DNA of 64,000 nucleotides. It comes from Asparagopsis taxiformis (lineage: Eukaryota > Rhodophyta > Florideophyceae > Bonnemaisoniales > Bonnemaisoniaceae). Every line of letters begins with the position of its first letter. Positions within the stretch are counted from its first letter, which is position 1. Where the stretch lies: the NCBI GenBank assembly GCA_030407315.1, contig JALQPE010000569.1:81479-145478 (forward strand), given 5' to 3'. Below, piece after piece: positions 1-12,782 of the stretch. The position numbers and the translations under genes were made by a program. The notes under the pieces are model-generated. The model was not told where the DNA came from and did no database searches. It saw only the letters and a list, made by a program, of their open reading frames with translations.

Positions 1-882
1 CTCGCATCGCAGCAACTAAGCAAGTGTTGAGAGCACCGAGATGCCATGCAGACAAGAGGGAATCGGCTGCAAACGGCTTCCCTGGTCGGCGGCTGGATGT
101 CTGGATGTGAATGGCTGCAAGCATGGAAATCTTGCTACCGCACGGCGCATACACACTGCAGCAGCACATCACTGACGCATGCGAAAGTTGGGTGCTGCAG
201 TGCGTGGTTGTTTGTGTGTTTGTGTGTGTATGACGAACCTTGTGGTATCCCTAGGCGTGCACTGGTGCAAAAAGTTTGGACTGCCCCATCGGTCGTACTT
301 TGACGCATTTACATGCATCGGAGAACGACCAAGGAGGTAGAGCAGCAATCGCTGTTGGCTGAGCGTCCAAACTAGAGGGCTTTGGGCAATGGTTCTATAG
401 CAGTCATTTAAAGGACGCCCACCGTTGATGACTGAGATCCACGGTGTGTTTAGTATTCATGGTGTTGTCCTGCATTGGCGGACGTCGAAGACGAGTACTT
501 CCAGTGAGCGTCCAAGGTGAACAGCTCAGCAGAGGATTATGATGTGGATGTGAAGGCATGGATGAGGCCAGCAGGAACGTTTCTGCAAGATGGGCGTGAG
601 TGGGTAAGTGAGCGGGGAGGGGCCGCTCGGGGCGCTTGGTAGCCTCTGGGGCCGTTGTGGCCAAATTAGAATCAAGCCTATGTCCGGCGGACGTCCTGAA
701 TTGCTTTATTTTTTGGGCTATTCTCAAAAACATGCACATGTGAACATGTTTTTGAGATGGGGGTGTGCCGTACGGCACTTTTGACCGCCCAAATCGATGT
801 ATTTTTGCATTTTTTCTGACTGAAATTTTAGAATTTCTGGGCTCGCCAGCAATGCAATTGCGCTGGTCATTCACCGGACGTC
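1..882 (+). repeat. Left inverted arm of element L (truncated by window start)
   Basis: Base 1 pairs with base 4546 and base 882 with about base 3664. Small open frames inside the two arms are mirror copies of each other and show no recognisable domain. They are not called as genes. Confidence 0.8.
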
Positions 883-3663
883 CATTTCCATTTCAGATCT
901 ACTGGTTGCACTAGGCCTGAAAGTGTTTCTGGATAGGGCCGAATAACGACCTGGGCAGCACGCACTGCGTAAGATGATCTGTGGGATGCAGACTGCAAGG
1001 ATTGCTATGGTGATTCTGGCTGGGGAATGTGGTAAGCTTGATTGTTGCGTGGCTTTGTATCTCCTTGCCTGCCATTTTGCTTGGATATCATATCATATCA
1101 TAAATGATTCACACGAGCGATCAAACCGAAGACGCCGACTCGGCACAACTACCAACTCTCCTAGCTTCGAGCTAGCGCCATCTAAGAGCAACTTGTGACA
1201 CTCAAGACGAATACGTTGTGCTGATCTCTGCAATGAAAATTGAGTTAGTGCTGCAGTTCTTTTGGTCGATGCCAATATGCAGGGATACTGTTTACACCAT
1301 TTGGGAGTCAAGAAGTTCTCGGATTGCAAATCAAATCAGATTATGGTAGAATATCTGACTGTTCTCTCTTCCCTTCACCACATCTGCATCCGGAGCTGAG
1401 CTAAGCTGAGCTGGAGGGAACCCGGCCGCTGACCCCTGTCATTCTCATAAAAATCTTAATGCAATACTATTCGTGTTTGGTAATGTAATTGCTAATGAAA
1501 ATTTATACAAGTCTGGAATAAACGTTGCAGTGGTTTTTTGTAGCTATCGATACTTGCTAAAAATCTGCAGCTTTTGCTTCTCGCATGGACGAGTTGCAGT
1601 AGGGGGGTTACAAAACGTATTGTTTCATATTTTGCACCGTGGCTCCGAGCTCCAGGCCGCATACGACCGCCTTCAATTCAGATTACCTGGTGCTGCGCAT
1701 CGGGGTTTGACAGGTGTCGGAACAAGACAAATCCTCCCACTTTGTGTTTGTTTGATTTCTGCCACAAACGAGAGGCAATCAGGGTCTCTGTTCACATAGA
1801 GAAGGATTTAATATATGCGCTCATTGCCGTCGTAGATGCTTTTAACAATGGCCAGTACGTTACTCTCGGCCGCCGCCGGGTACGGTCGGACTGAAAGATC
1901 GGGGAGATGTGTGGAGAGTGGTGTTTGGATAGAGACGCACGTTGCGATGGATGGAAGGTGATGATTTCATGCTGAAGCGATGGGAGATGGATGGATATGG
2001 TTGGATGAAATCTAGTACTCCGAAGGAGGCCTTTTCTCGAGGAAGAGGCATTATATTCTCACAAAGCATGTAGATACTGGTTTCCAGTTTGGTATGCTAT
2101 TGTAGCTCAATTCACATCTTATCTACACGTACGTATGGAGAGAGATCCAAGTGTGCGTGGCACAAGTCCAATGGTGAAACAACGCAGTATGAAACTACCA
2201 CAGATAAGGCGGCGTACAAAAGCCTCGACTCAAGGCAGCTCTCAGGCTTTCGTGAGCACCGACTTCGTTCCACCAAGATGTTGCGGAAATATGTGCTGGT
2301 CTAACTTGATACGACCATTGGACAGTTTTGCTCTCTAAGCAATGAGCGAAAAATCAATGATTGCGCGTGTCGTCGGTACGGTCTTGTAATGTTGGCTCAA
2401 CCAATAACATCTAACGTTGAGTTATCCACCCTCTGCCGTGTCGCGTCGTAAATTTGCACAGAAAATTTGTTTCAAATCTTTGCTCCAATTATCAGCTCAA
2501 ATACGGCATTGATCTCCAGCTTCATCTGGACAGAAACACCGATCGCGCGATGTCTGTCTCAGATAAACCGCCGTCAAACGCCATGCGGAAAGTTTCATCG
2601 CTTCCCGTTGCGACTGAATCTGCAAACGCCACACAACAATTTGCCCTTTCCGCGTCCGGAACGAACGCCGAGTACATGTCGTCAGGTTCCTGATCAACTG
2701 GATCGATGGAGCTTGCTCTGCAGGAGAGCAGGACAGGCGGTTTGTTATGCCTGGACAATTTCCATACCGATCTCCCTTCTTGAGTGCAAAATTATGAGTC
2801 TAGAAATTGACCTGCATCGGCTGCTGTATCACATCTGTGCTAAGGATTGATGATACCCGTACCGCTGAGAAATTGCAGCTCTGGTAACGTGGGGATGATG
2901 TGCTGAACACGCAGAACGCTGATCCATAACGGGACTGCTTCATAGGCATAGTACGGAATGTATTGAGACAGCCCAAGCGAATTCAGGAGGGAGCACCAGG
3001 GCAGTGCGCGGTGACTCAGCAGATACCAGTGGTGAGTGGTCTAAATGGGGCTACACACGAGTTTGTCAATGAACAGTCTATTTTAGTTTGGAAATGTGTC
3101 GGATGGATGGTATGTTGTAAATGTCGACAGATTTGAGGAAGCGATAGAAGCAATCAGCACCGTGTAGTTGCATCAAGGCTTTAGTGGCCATTGCTAGAGA
3201 ACTTTCTCCAATGCCATTATTGCAGGATAGGCAGAAAACCCGGCCGGCTTCGAGATTGAAGAATTCATTGCGCAGATTGAATGAATGCAATTGACGGAGA
3301 ATGCAGAAGTATACAATGGTATCGTTTTGGAGGGTGACGTAGGGGAAACATGTTGGGCTTGTTGGAAATGCTGAGAGCGATGATGAGATCCAGTCGTTTC
3401 CGTCGTAGATGGCAGTGCTTATTTTCTGCACGGCTAGCTTGTCTGCTGGGCGACTGGGCGGTATTGGCGTACGATGAAGCGGGACTGGTGGTGTTTAAAT
3501 GACATTTTTTGTTTGGAGATGGATGTATGTGTGCGACTAGAATGTAGTAAGAGGATGAAATTGTTTATGTTTGATGGGCGTCGCATGTTAGGGGACTTTA
3601 TGTCGTGTGGGGCAATAATGTCTCAAGTATTTGAAGCAGACAGCAATCGCTTGAGCACATATA
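883..3663. other. Spacer of element L, no recognisable gene
   Basis: This 2.8-kb spacer contains only short open frames, the longest about 127 codons, with no recognisable motif and no shared order between strands. A 117-codon minus-strand frame at 3078-3431 is the least random-looking, but I cannot assign it. I see no tRNA, transposase or long repeat. Confidence 0.5.
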
Positions 3664-4689
3664 GACGTCCGATGAATGACCAGCGCAATTGCATTGCTGG
3701 CGAGCCCAGAAATTCTAAAATTTCAGTCAGAAAAAAATGCAAAAATACATCGATTTGGGCGGTCAAAAGTGCCGTACGGCACACCCCCATCTCAAAAACA
3801 TGTTCACATGTGCATGTTTTTGAGAATAGCCCAAAAAATAAAGCAATTCAGGACGTCCGCCGGACATAGGCTTGATTCTAATTTGGCCACAACGGCCCCA
3901 GAGGCTACCAAGCGCCCCGAGCGGCCCCTCCCCGCTCACTTACCCACTCACGCCCATCTTGCAGAAACGTTCCTGCTGGCCTCATCCATGCCTTCACATC
4001 CACATCATAATCCTCTGCTGAGCTGTTCACCTTGGACGCTCACTGGAAGTACTCGTCTTCGACGTCCGCCAATGCAGGACAACACCATGAATACTAAACA
4101 CACCGTGGATCTCAGTCATCAACGGTGGGCGTCCTTTAAATGACTGCTATAGAACCATTGCCCAAAGCCCTCTAGTTTGGACGCTCAGCCAACAGCGATT
4201 GCTGCTCTACCTCCTTGGTCGTTCTCCGATGCATGTAAATGCGTCAAAGTACGACCGATGGGGCAGTCCAAACTTTTTGCACCAGTGCACGCCTAGGGAT
4301 ACCACAAGGTTCGTCATACACACACAAACACACAAACAACCACGCACTGCAGCACCCAACTTTCGCATGCGTCAGTGATGTGCTGCTGCAGTGTGTATGC
4401 GCCGTGCGGTAGCAAGATTTCCATGCTTGCAGCCATTCACATCCAGACATCCAGCCGCCGACCAGGGAAGCCGTTTGCAGCCGATTCCCTCTTGTCTGCA
4501 TGGCATCTCGGTGCTCTCAACACTTGCTTAGTTGCTGCGATGCGAGCAAATGTGCAGCACTCGCCTAGCTTGAAATGGACGTCCAGTGGAAGTCCGGCTC
4601 GGTTACATTGCTGGTCAGCCCTGAAATTCTAAAATGTTGGGCTGAGAAATAGCTGCAAAACTGTATCCATGTGCAATACTCGACCAACC

Positions 4690-6640
4690 TGAAATGGACG
4701 TCCGGTGAATGTCCAGCTCAATTGCATTGCTGGCGAGCCCAGAAATTCTAAAATTTCAGTCAGAAAAAAATGCAAAAATACATCGATTTGGGCGGTCGAA
4801 AGTGCCGTACGGCACACCCCCATCTCAAAAACATGTTCACATGTGCATGTTTTTGAGAATGGCTCAAAATTCAACTCAAATCAAGGTGTCTAATCTGGCC
4901 ACAACGGCCCCAGAAGAAGCCATCCGACGCCCCGAGCGGGGCCATCGCTGGCTTCTGTAAGCATCAACTGTAAGCAAAGCCACATCTCACGAAGGATCGA
5001 TTCCAGGCTCAGGCTCAATACGCCAGGGCAAAGTTTTGGTCCTTGTTTCGACATGCTCCCACCCCACTTTCTCACGACAAACACTACTCATCCATCGTGC
5101 TGCACATACTACGTGCACTTCGTATGAGCAGTGGGCCCGCCTGCGTGGTTGCTGTAATGCGTGGATGTGAGCAGCACACGAACAACCCAGAATGGACCAT
5201 GATGGACGTCCGGTGGATGTCCGGCTTAATTACATTGCTGGCTAGCCCAGAAATTCTAAAATTTCGGGCAGAAAAAATTGTGAAAAATCAACGATTTGGG
5301 CGGGTCGATTGTGCCGTACGGCACACCCCCATCTCAAAAACATGTTCACATGTGCATGTTTTTGAGAATAGCCCAAATTTTAATTCAAATCAGGGTGTCT
5401 AATTTGGCCACAACGGCCCCAGGAACCGGCCGCCGCCCCGAGTGGGGCCATCACTGGCTTCTGTAAGCACTAACTGTAAGCCAAAATCGCGTCTTACGAA
5501 GGGTCAATTTCAGGCTCAATACGCCAGGGACAGGTCTTGGTCCTTGTTCCATCATGGTCCCGCCTCACTCTCTCACGACCAACCTGAAATGGACGTCCGG
5601 TGGATGTCCAGCTCGATTGCACTGCTGGCCAGCCCAGAAATTCTAAAATTTCGGGCACAAAAAATTGTAAAAAATCAACGATTTGGGCAGGTCGATTGTG
5701 CCGTACGGCACACCCCCATCTCAAAAACATGTTCACATCTGCATGTTTTTGAGAATAGCCCAAATTTTAATTCAAATCAGGGTGTCTAATTTGGCCACAA
5801 CGGCCCCAGGAACCGGCCGCCGCCCCGAGCGGGGCCATCACTGGCTTCTGTAAGCACTAACTGTAAGCCAAAATCGCGTCTTACGAAGGTTCGATTCCAG
5901 GCTTGAAGCCTAAGTTATGCTTGGGTGACATCTTTTTCCCTGTTTCATCATGGTCCCGCCTTACTCCCTCAACACAAACACTACTCACCTATCACGTTAC
6001 TCATATTCCGTGTACTTTGTATTAGTAGTGAACCCGCTGGCTTAGTTTCTGCAATGCGTGGATGTAGGCAGCACACGACCAACCTGAAATGGACGTCCGG
6101 TGGATGTCCAGCTCAGATGCACTGCTGGCCAGCCCAGAAATTCTAAAATTTCGGGCACAAAAAATCTTGCAAAAATCAACGATTTGGGCGGTCGATTGTG
6201 CCGTACGGCACACCCCCATCTCAAAAACATGTTCACATGTGCATGTTTTTGAGAATAGCCCAAATTTTAATTCAAATCAGGGTGTCTAATTTGGCCACAA
6301 CGGCCCCAGGAACCGACCGCCGGCCCCGATCGGGGGCTATCACTGGCGTCTGTAAGCACCAACTGTAAGCCGGAGCCGGCTGCCGCCCCGATCGGGGCTA
6401 TCACTGGCTTCTATTAGCACCAACTGTAAGCCAAAATCGCGTCTCACGAAGGGTCGATTTCAGGCTCAACACGTCAGGGAAAGGTCTTGGTCCTTGTTTC
6501 ATCATGGTCCCGCCCCACCCTCTCGCGACCAACCTGAAATGGACGTCCGGTGGATGTCCAGCTCGATTGCATTGCTGGCCAGCCCAGAAATTCTAAAATT
6601 TCCGAAAAATCAATTTGGTGGCCCAGCATCTCCTGTGCCG
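4690..6640. repeat. Tandem array of 0.39-0.51 kb palindrome-rich units in L
   Basis: Each unit carries the same palindromes: GTGCCGTACGGCAC (at 4802, 5311, 5698 and 6198), a hairpin of CTCAAAAACATG with its complement around a 10-base loop, GAAATT/AATTTC, and GGACGTCC. Spacings are 509, 387 and 500 bp, and a partial fifth unit lies near 6580. Units also share a stretch reading ATTTGGCCACAACGGCCCC and a B-box-like TCGATTCCAGGC. No coding sense is seen. Confidence 0.8.
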
Positions 6641-6956
6641 AAAATTCCCGCACTCACTTCTGATATACGTCTAGACTTGTTTCCCACTTGTACGCATCAG
6701 GGAAGGCGTCACGGAAGGTTGACACTACGCTACTTGTGTACCGCGTCGTCTGAAATAGCGAGTAGTGTTTGTTGTATAGTTGTGGAGTATGCGTCTAGTG
6801 GTTTGTAAAGCTTGCAGAACGGGATAGGGATGTGGGTGGCCCTATTTTATGAATACATGAGTACCAATATTCAGGGTTGACAAAGCGGAAAGGCATAGGC
6901 TCATACATGTTTGAGATTGCATAGTAGAGAAAATATTTTCATCGAAATTTACATGG

Positions 6957-7547
6957 AGCTGATGGAGGTTTTAAGGATGAGGTATGAGAGGAAGAAAATT
7001 CTTCTGTGGTATGAGGATGTGTTCTGTGGGGGGATGGAATCTTGGGATGGTACAGGGGGAGGTGGAAATGTACGGAGTGCGGGTTTAGAATGGATTGTGA
7101 TTCGGAGAGGAGTGCCGACAAGCATATTATGGGGATTGGGGAGACGCTGCGGGGTGTTGGGGTAGTGAGGGCGGAGGAGGTGTTTAGGTGGGACCGTAGG
7201 AGGGTGCGGTTGAAGGCGCCGAGAGGAGGGGTTTTTAGGAAAGTGAGGAGAAAGAAGGGGAGGGGGTGGCGTCTGTTCTGGCTGTGGTGAGTGGGGATGT
7301 GATGGAGAAGAAGGGGTTATTGTATTTGGGGAGGGAGGGGAGTGGGAGGAAGGGTGCGAAGTGGGGGGTTGATATGTGTTTCAGAGCGGGGAGGTTTCTG
7401 GGGATACGGCGGGGGAGCCACCCCGCAGTGCGGGAGCGTGGGCCGGTGGTGGTGGTGTATACGGTATCGAAGATGCGGATGGCGTGGGGGCATGGAGCAG
7501 CTGAGGGAGGGAGGGGTGGAGCAGGTCGGGTACGGGATGGGGAGTGA
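6957..7547 (+). pseudogene. Frame-broken ORF relic in the L arm
   Basis: The plus strand carries overlapping open pieces in different frames. One (7042-7290) encodes a peptide with a CTEC cysteine pair followed by a run rich in Arg, Gly and Val. The same pieces occur on the minus strand of R (49973-50290), where frames differ slightly. Because L and R are near-identical repeats, agreement between them is weak evidence of selection. It could be a decayed small gene or simply a G-rich strand that lacks stops. No function is assigned. Confidence 0.25.
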
Positions 7548-8247
7548 GAGGTTTTGGAAGAGTAAGCTGCAGGGGAAGTTTGTGTAGAGGGCGAAGGAGA
7601 GGGGTTGAGGGTAGAGGAGAGAGGGTACTGAAGAACAATACGTTTCAAAGGTGATGGGGGAGAGCATGGTCGAGGAGATAGGGGGTGTTTTGCCCTATTC
7701 TGAGGTAGTATGAGGACTGGTTATACGAAATCTGTACGGTAGAGCAGAAAAGTAGGTATGGAATGGAGGTGTGCACCGTGGAAGCGGGGATAGGTATCTG
7801 AAAATGCGTGCTAGAGTGGTATTGGGGGTGTTTGAGGTACAGTACGGGGGAGGTGAGCACCAACAGGAAGGGGGTGTGAGCGAGAGGATGAAAAAATTAA
7901 AGACGAAATTGGAGTCGACCGACAAGGAAAAATAGAGTGGTCGCCGTGATGGATGCGGACATCCATGTCGAGCACGGCGGCAGAAATTTCTGGGGTCGAA
8001 ATTTTGAATTTCTGAACCGGCGCCCGTCCTAGGTGGACATAGACATGGCGGAAGTCCATCCCGAGGGGGACATCCGTGGTACTAGAAACATTGAATGTCG
8101 CCCTAGTAATACTAGACGTACTAGACCGCATGGACGTCCAGTTCTAGGCGGACATCCAAAAATACTGGAGAACATGGACGTCCGCCTAGTAATACTAGGT
8201 GTACTAGAGGTTGTGGACGTCCGCGTCCATTTCCGAGAACACAGACG

Positions 8248-9881
8248 TTCGTTGTTCTTCTGCTAACATACTTTTCTGCCTTTCCTACTTTCTGTTTCGT
8301 CTTTCTCCAGGGCTACTGTCATTACTACGTTTTCTCACTAATCGAGCTTTTGGCATACCGTTTTTCAGCACTAACCACTGTGTCATCCACTTCTTTCCAT
8401 CTATGTGCCAGCAGAAGTTTCTGGGTTCTCTACAATCCGCTTACTCAAGCTCTGGCTCCACTATCAACGGTATGTTCTCTCGCTTCTAACCATGCTTCTA
8501 GCGTTGATGAAGTTACATTCCTAGCACTAACCATTGATTCATCTATTCTTTTCCTTCCAGGTGCCAACAGAAATTTCTGGCTTCCCCTCATCTCTCTTTT
8601 CATGCCTATATGTATTTGTAGTTACTTTATGTAGAGCTAGTGTTTTGCCGTTTAGTATCTGCCATGGTGGCATAGTTCATAGTTCCGTAGTGCAGTGTAC
8701 AGATGATCTTCATGTCGTTAAACTTTTGGCGTTAGCTGCCCATTTACTATTCCATATCCACTACACTATATCGTAAATCTTGCGTACCCGCTACTGGCTG
8801 CAACCTAGTCTAATTGTCCCTATGCCGATTTCCATTCTACCTAGATATCGTTTCAGTCAGACCTATCCGTCCTGCAGTTTTCTCCGCAAAAGTGCGATGT
8901 GCCGCCCGTTCTACCTTTCAGTTTCTACCCAGAGCGCCCACCGGTGCAACCACTCTACCCAGTGGACATGGTCCACGCCCACTCGACGGTACAACCACTC
9001 TACCCAGTGGACATGGTCCACGCCCACCCGACGGTACAACTACTCTACCAGTGGACATGGTCCACGCCCACCCGACGGTACAACTACTCTACCCAGTGAA
9101 CATGGTCCACGCCAACCGACGGTACAACCACTACATCCAGTGGAAGTGAACCGTACCCATTACAGTGCTCCACGGTGGAATAATACCAGTGTCACGAGCA
9201 GGTGTTATAATAGAATATATCCGGGCTTTACACAGTACTGTAGTTTGGAAACTAACCGCGCTTTGCCTTGGCCGTACATGCCCAGTCAATGGTCCCTTTC
9301 CAGATTATCGTTTGGCCAGTTCCACAAGTCAGCTTGGTCACGTCCCATAAGCAAAAAGTCACCTACTCTGGAATTATTCCAATGAATACAATAATCATAC
9401 TTTGGTCACCGTCCATTCAGCGAGTGCTGCTTACGCCTGGTTCAGACACCGGACCGTCACGGTGTGCCCATTATATTTTATAGTTTATTTCTACGAATCG
9501 CTCTGCACCTTCCACCACATATCGCAGTCACGGTGCACCCCATATCTAACTATACCCATATACAGTACTGGTTCCATTCCAACAGTCCGTGCCTTGCGTG
9601 ACTTGCCCGTTCTAGTCAACCCGCCGTCCTGCTCATATATGGACGTGGTTCATTTCCATCCCTACGTGTCCTTCCGTACATGGTTCAGCCATCACCTCAC
9701 GGCCACACCATAGTTCTGCTTGGTTCCTGCCTACTGTAAAACAAAATCGCCGTGCTGGTCTCAGCCCATGATTTTTTACATTTTTTTCGATGGGCCTTAT
9801 CCAAACGTTGGGGATGGGCGTTCCGCTAAAATATGGTGACTAGTTCTACTGTACGATACGGCATTTTCCATGGAATATTCT
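8248..9881. other. Intergenic region between L and the copia element
   Basis: No gene was recognised. Around 8330-8420 and 8510-8590 there are two imperfect copies of a block containing a segment like CACTAACCA followed by TTTCCATC/TTTCCTTCC and then CCAGCAGAAGTTTCTGG or CCAACAGAAATTTCTGG. This indicates an old tandem duplication of about 180 bp. A 45-bp minisatellite follows at 8943-9150. The rest is unassigned. Confidence 0.5.
8943..9150. repeat. 45-bp minisatellite, about 4.6 copies
   Basis: Units start at 8943, 8988, 9033, 9077 and 9121, giving periods of 45, 45, 44 and 44. Each contains a GTGGACATGGTCCAC palindrome flanked by CTCTACCCA and CGCCCACCCGAC. A 45-bp period keeps frame, so open frames cross it, but the 44-bp units break that frame. 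I regard those frames as incidental. Confidence 0.85.
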
Positions 9882-10735
9882 CTATTTTTGCTTATCCTGT
9901 GACATCATAAGCTGGAGTGCAGAACTGATAGGGCTGTTCAATTTGGTCAACGGGTCTGCAAAGTTTGATTTTCCAGGGAGCCATATCATTCTGGATACTG
10001 TGCGGGTTTCAAACTTGAACCTAATCAGTGCAACATCGCCCCGTATAGACCTATCAGCTGCCATTTGGCACGATGATATAGTATCAAATAGATCTTTTGA
10101 GTCAAGTACACAGACCAAACTGACGTCCATAGAAAAAAGGGTTTCATATGCCTTCATTAACATCTTGGCCTCATCAATAGCAGATCCAGTTGCTAGTACT
10201 TCTGCAGAAGCAACAGACTTAACTGGCCTCTTCGATTTAGTAGAGTGCCATGATAGTGTGTGAACAACTGACCCATTTTTCAAGTCACCAATTAGGAGGC
10301 CTACTATATATCCAAGTTGTCCATGGTCTTCTTTGCGACTAGCATCAGCAAAGGTCAGTATGGAGAATTTGTACTGCTTATTCAAGGCAGGTCTCTTGAA
10401 ACGGATAGTGCTGCCAAGTCGCTTTAGCATCTTGAGAACGTTGAGTTGTGTAATTAGGTCATGAACGGTAGCCTTGGGTGACCTTTGCTGTAAGTAACTT
10501 GAGATGAAAGAACAAAATGGGGAGCAGGAAACACCAAGCCAGCCTAAAGAGCTGTTGACAGAACGAAATGTGGACAATTCAATATCATTAAGAAACGACT
10601 CAGATTGTTTGCGACGTGTACGGTCGATTGGATACCCTTCGAGTGCAGTGAGTTTTTCATCACCGTGTATTGTGATACTTTAGTCAGGCTCTTGACATAT
10701 GCAAAGTCCATAAAACTTAAAACATCCTGGCCCAT
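9882..10735 (-). pseudogene. copia-1 RT thumb and RNase H
   Basis: Two overlapping frames (10544-10735 and 9882-10577) continue the RT connection and RNase H. The RNase H part shows the expected acidic residues: FADAS, an SAEVLA glutamate, and VCVLDSKDLFD, followed by the copia-typical IWLPGKSNFADPLTK. Two frame changes are needed to join these pieces to the RT frame, so they are annotated as broken. The polyprotein ends at 9882. Confidence 0.75.
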
Positions 10736-12782
10736 ACACTATAGTTCCGAGTTTGTATTGATTGGATATAGTTTGGACAACATCTTCCAATAATGGGAGC
10801 GGAGCTGCAAACAGGATGTCATCTACAACTTTCACACCAACAATAGACAATTCACCGTAGTCCTTTTTGATGAATAGCTGTGGAATGTAAAGCAGCTGCA
10901 TAAAACCAATGCTGCAGAGAAAGTTGTCGCTCATCTCTTGCCATTTGGCATTTGCGTTGACTAAGCCGTATGATGCAGTTAACAAAAGCCAATAGAAACG
11001 AGTTCTAGTGGCACATTCACGTGGTGGGAGTACGTACACATCCCTGAGTGCTTTTCCAGTTTGTAAAAATGCTGAGAAGTCAATCTTGGCCAAGCTCCAA
11101 TTAAATATTGCTGCAATAGACAGCAACATTCTAGTGCCAACAGGAGGGCAAGTTGCAGAATCTGTTTTGAGTCCTTCACGATCATGATCTTGGTTGCCGT
11201 GGGGTGCAATTCTTGCCTTGATGAGGCGGTTGCCGTCATCTGTAGATTTCACTTTGTATATGACATGACTTGAAATTACATTAGCACCATGCGGAATTTT
11301 TGAGATCGGTACTTCTTTGACTGTCCTTTTAAACGAAGCCTCTTCCTTTTCATATTCATTCTGTGTTGCAAATGAGGGCAGTCCTTGAGCTTGGTGCAGA
11401 GTGAACTCTTTTTCATGGAACGCAGTGTAGTACTGGTCTATAGCTTGTCTCTCAATACTGGAGAGCTCTGTGCCAGGCATGATTGATATTTTGTTATTGT
11501 TAATTACAGAATCTGAGGTAAATTTCCACTGTTCAGTACTTAGATCCAAGGTCTCATTATCACCATCATCATATGATATGTGATATTTGCCATCATCGTC
11601 AATTTGTTCGACAGTACCACAGTAGTAAGTGTTATCATCAGGCCAGTATACTTCAATTGCATCACCAATTTCAGGTAGGGTTCCATTTGAATTTTCTTCT
11701 TGAGTTGAGACATTATTTGCATGATTATCAGTTGCGTCTTGATTTGGTCGGATGGTGTTCTGATCTGATGTAAGATCGAAATCAGCATTGTGGTCAGAGC
11801 AAAATGATTCATTTGGTACTTGACTTCCATTGTTGTGTATTTTGTCTTCTATAGAAGAATCCAATGTGTCAATTGCTTCTTGTACACTTTGCGCAAATGT
11901 GTCATGACTAACAGATATTCGTACATCCTCGATAGCAGCTTGGACAGAGCGTCCTTTTTTGCCTGGAACTGTGACACTCTGAGTGTTAGGACCATATTTC
12001 AGAACAGGTTTTGGTGCTGACCATTTGCCACGCTTTTCGTTTTGAAGCTTAATAAAGACTTCAACCATGTCACCAACTTTTATCGGTGTGGACATTGACG
12101 GCTTAGAGCGCAAAATTAGATTAAGCTTTCTCTTCGCAATAAGAGTCTCATGAGCACGGTATAGTTCATCAGGTACTGACAGTGGAGGTCCACCTGACAT
12201 AACTGGTCTTGAGTAACCTTTTGCGATTTCATGTGATGACATGACATCATTCCCATACAAATCATTTGAAATCCTAAAAGTTTGCTGAATAATGATGTCT
12301 TCGGTGACAAAGTTACCAATATCATTGCAATGCTTCAAACGGATATATATATCACGCAGTATCTTATGCTTTGACTCAAGAACATTTTTGTTGTAACGTC
12401 GAGGCGGAAGGGCGATTGGTTCAATATCACATTTGTTTAGATATGAACGGAAAATGGAATTGTTAAAAGCTTGATCGAATATCACACCACCTGGCATCCA
12501 AAATTGTGATATCCATTGAGACTCGAGCGCACAAATTGCATGTTGCATAGATGTGTCAGGTACAATCATTCCAACTGAGTACCTTACTGTAGAGTCCATT
12601 ATGTGTATAACTGCATTGTCACCAAGAAACATGTGGTCAATGCAGATCTTATCGTTGAATGAACGGTTTAGGGTACTTAAAGAGACTTTTCGCGCTGGCT
12701 TAGGGTCTGAGGTAGCCTTACAATTAGTACAGGTCTCAATTTTTGAGTAAGTATTTCTCAATAGCTTCACTCCAAAGATCAT
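10680..12782 (-). pseudogene. copia-1 integrase core, Tudor-like segment and reverse transcriptase
   Basis: This 700-codon frame starts with the Cys-x2-Cys of the integrase zinc finger (TCTNC). The catalytic triad follows as CIDHM, IFDQAF and LESKHK. At about residues 370-418 there is an acidic Tudor-like segment (EVYWPDDNTYYCG, YHISYDDGD, EQWKF). The copia reverse transcriptase follows, with KIDFSAFLQTG and a VVDD box in place of the usual YVDD. The frame overlaps the upstream one by about 47 bp with a frame change, and it ends at 10680 before RNase H. Integrase and RT motifs look intact, so decay is recent or local. Confidence 0.8.

Larger units (their letters stand above)
1..8247. mobile_element. 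Fold-back element L with very long inverted arms
   Basis: Bases 1-882 are the reverse complement of 3664-4546 with only scattered differences, so the window opens inside the left arm of an inverted-repeat element. A 2.8-kb spacer separates the arms, and the right arm continues to 8247. The far end is fixed by comparison with a second copy (49051-52867, opposite orientation): similarity stops at 8247 on one side and 49051 on the other. No transposase was found in arms or spacer, so it looks non-autonomous. The superfamily is unknown, because the left terminus and any target-site duplication lie outside the window. Confidence 0.75.
3664..8247 (-). repeat. Right inverted arm of element L
   Basis: This is the complete arm. 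From inside outward it has an 883-bp segment paired with 1-882, a tandem array of palindrome-rich units (about 4690-6640), a strand-asymmetric G-rich segment (about 6900-7900) and a terminal block rich in GGACGTCC palindromes (8030-8247). Base 3988-8247 matches element R at 52867-49051 in reverse. L is about 440 bp longer than R over that span, explained by an extra tandem unit. Confidence 0.8.

Noticed and set aside
3078..3431. 117-codon minus-strand gene in the L spacer
   Set aside because: No motif, no start context, and no supporting copy in the window.
5880..5900. tRNA gene or SINE suggested by a B-box-like GGTTCGATTCC
   Set aside because: No A box at the right distance, no acceptor stem, and other units carry diverged versions.
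7235..7667. Pro/Ser-rich minus-strand proteins in the L arm
   Set aside because: Several overlapping frames reflect a C-rich strand. None is preserved better than the others in R.
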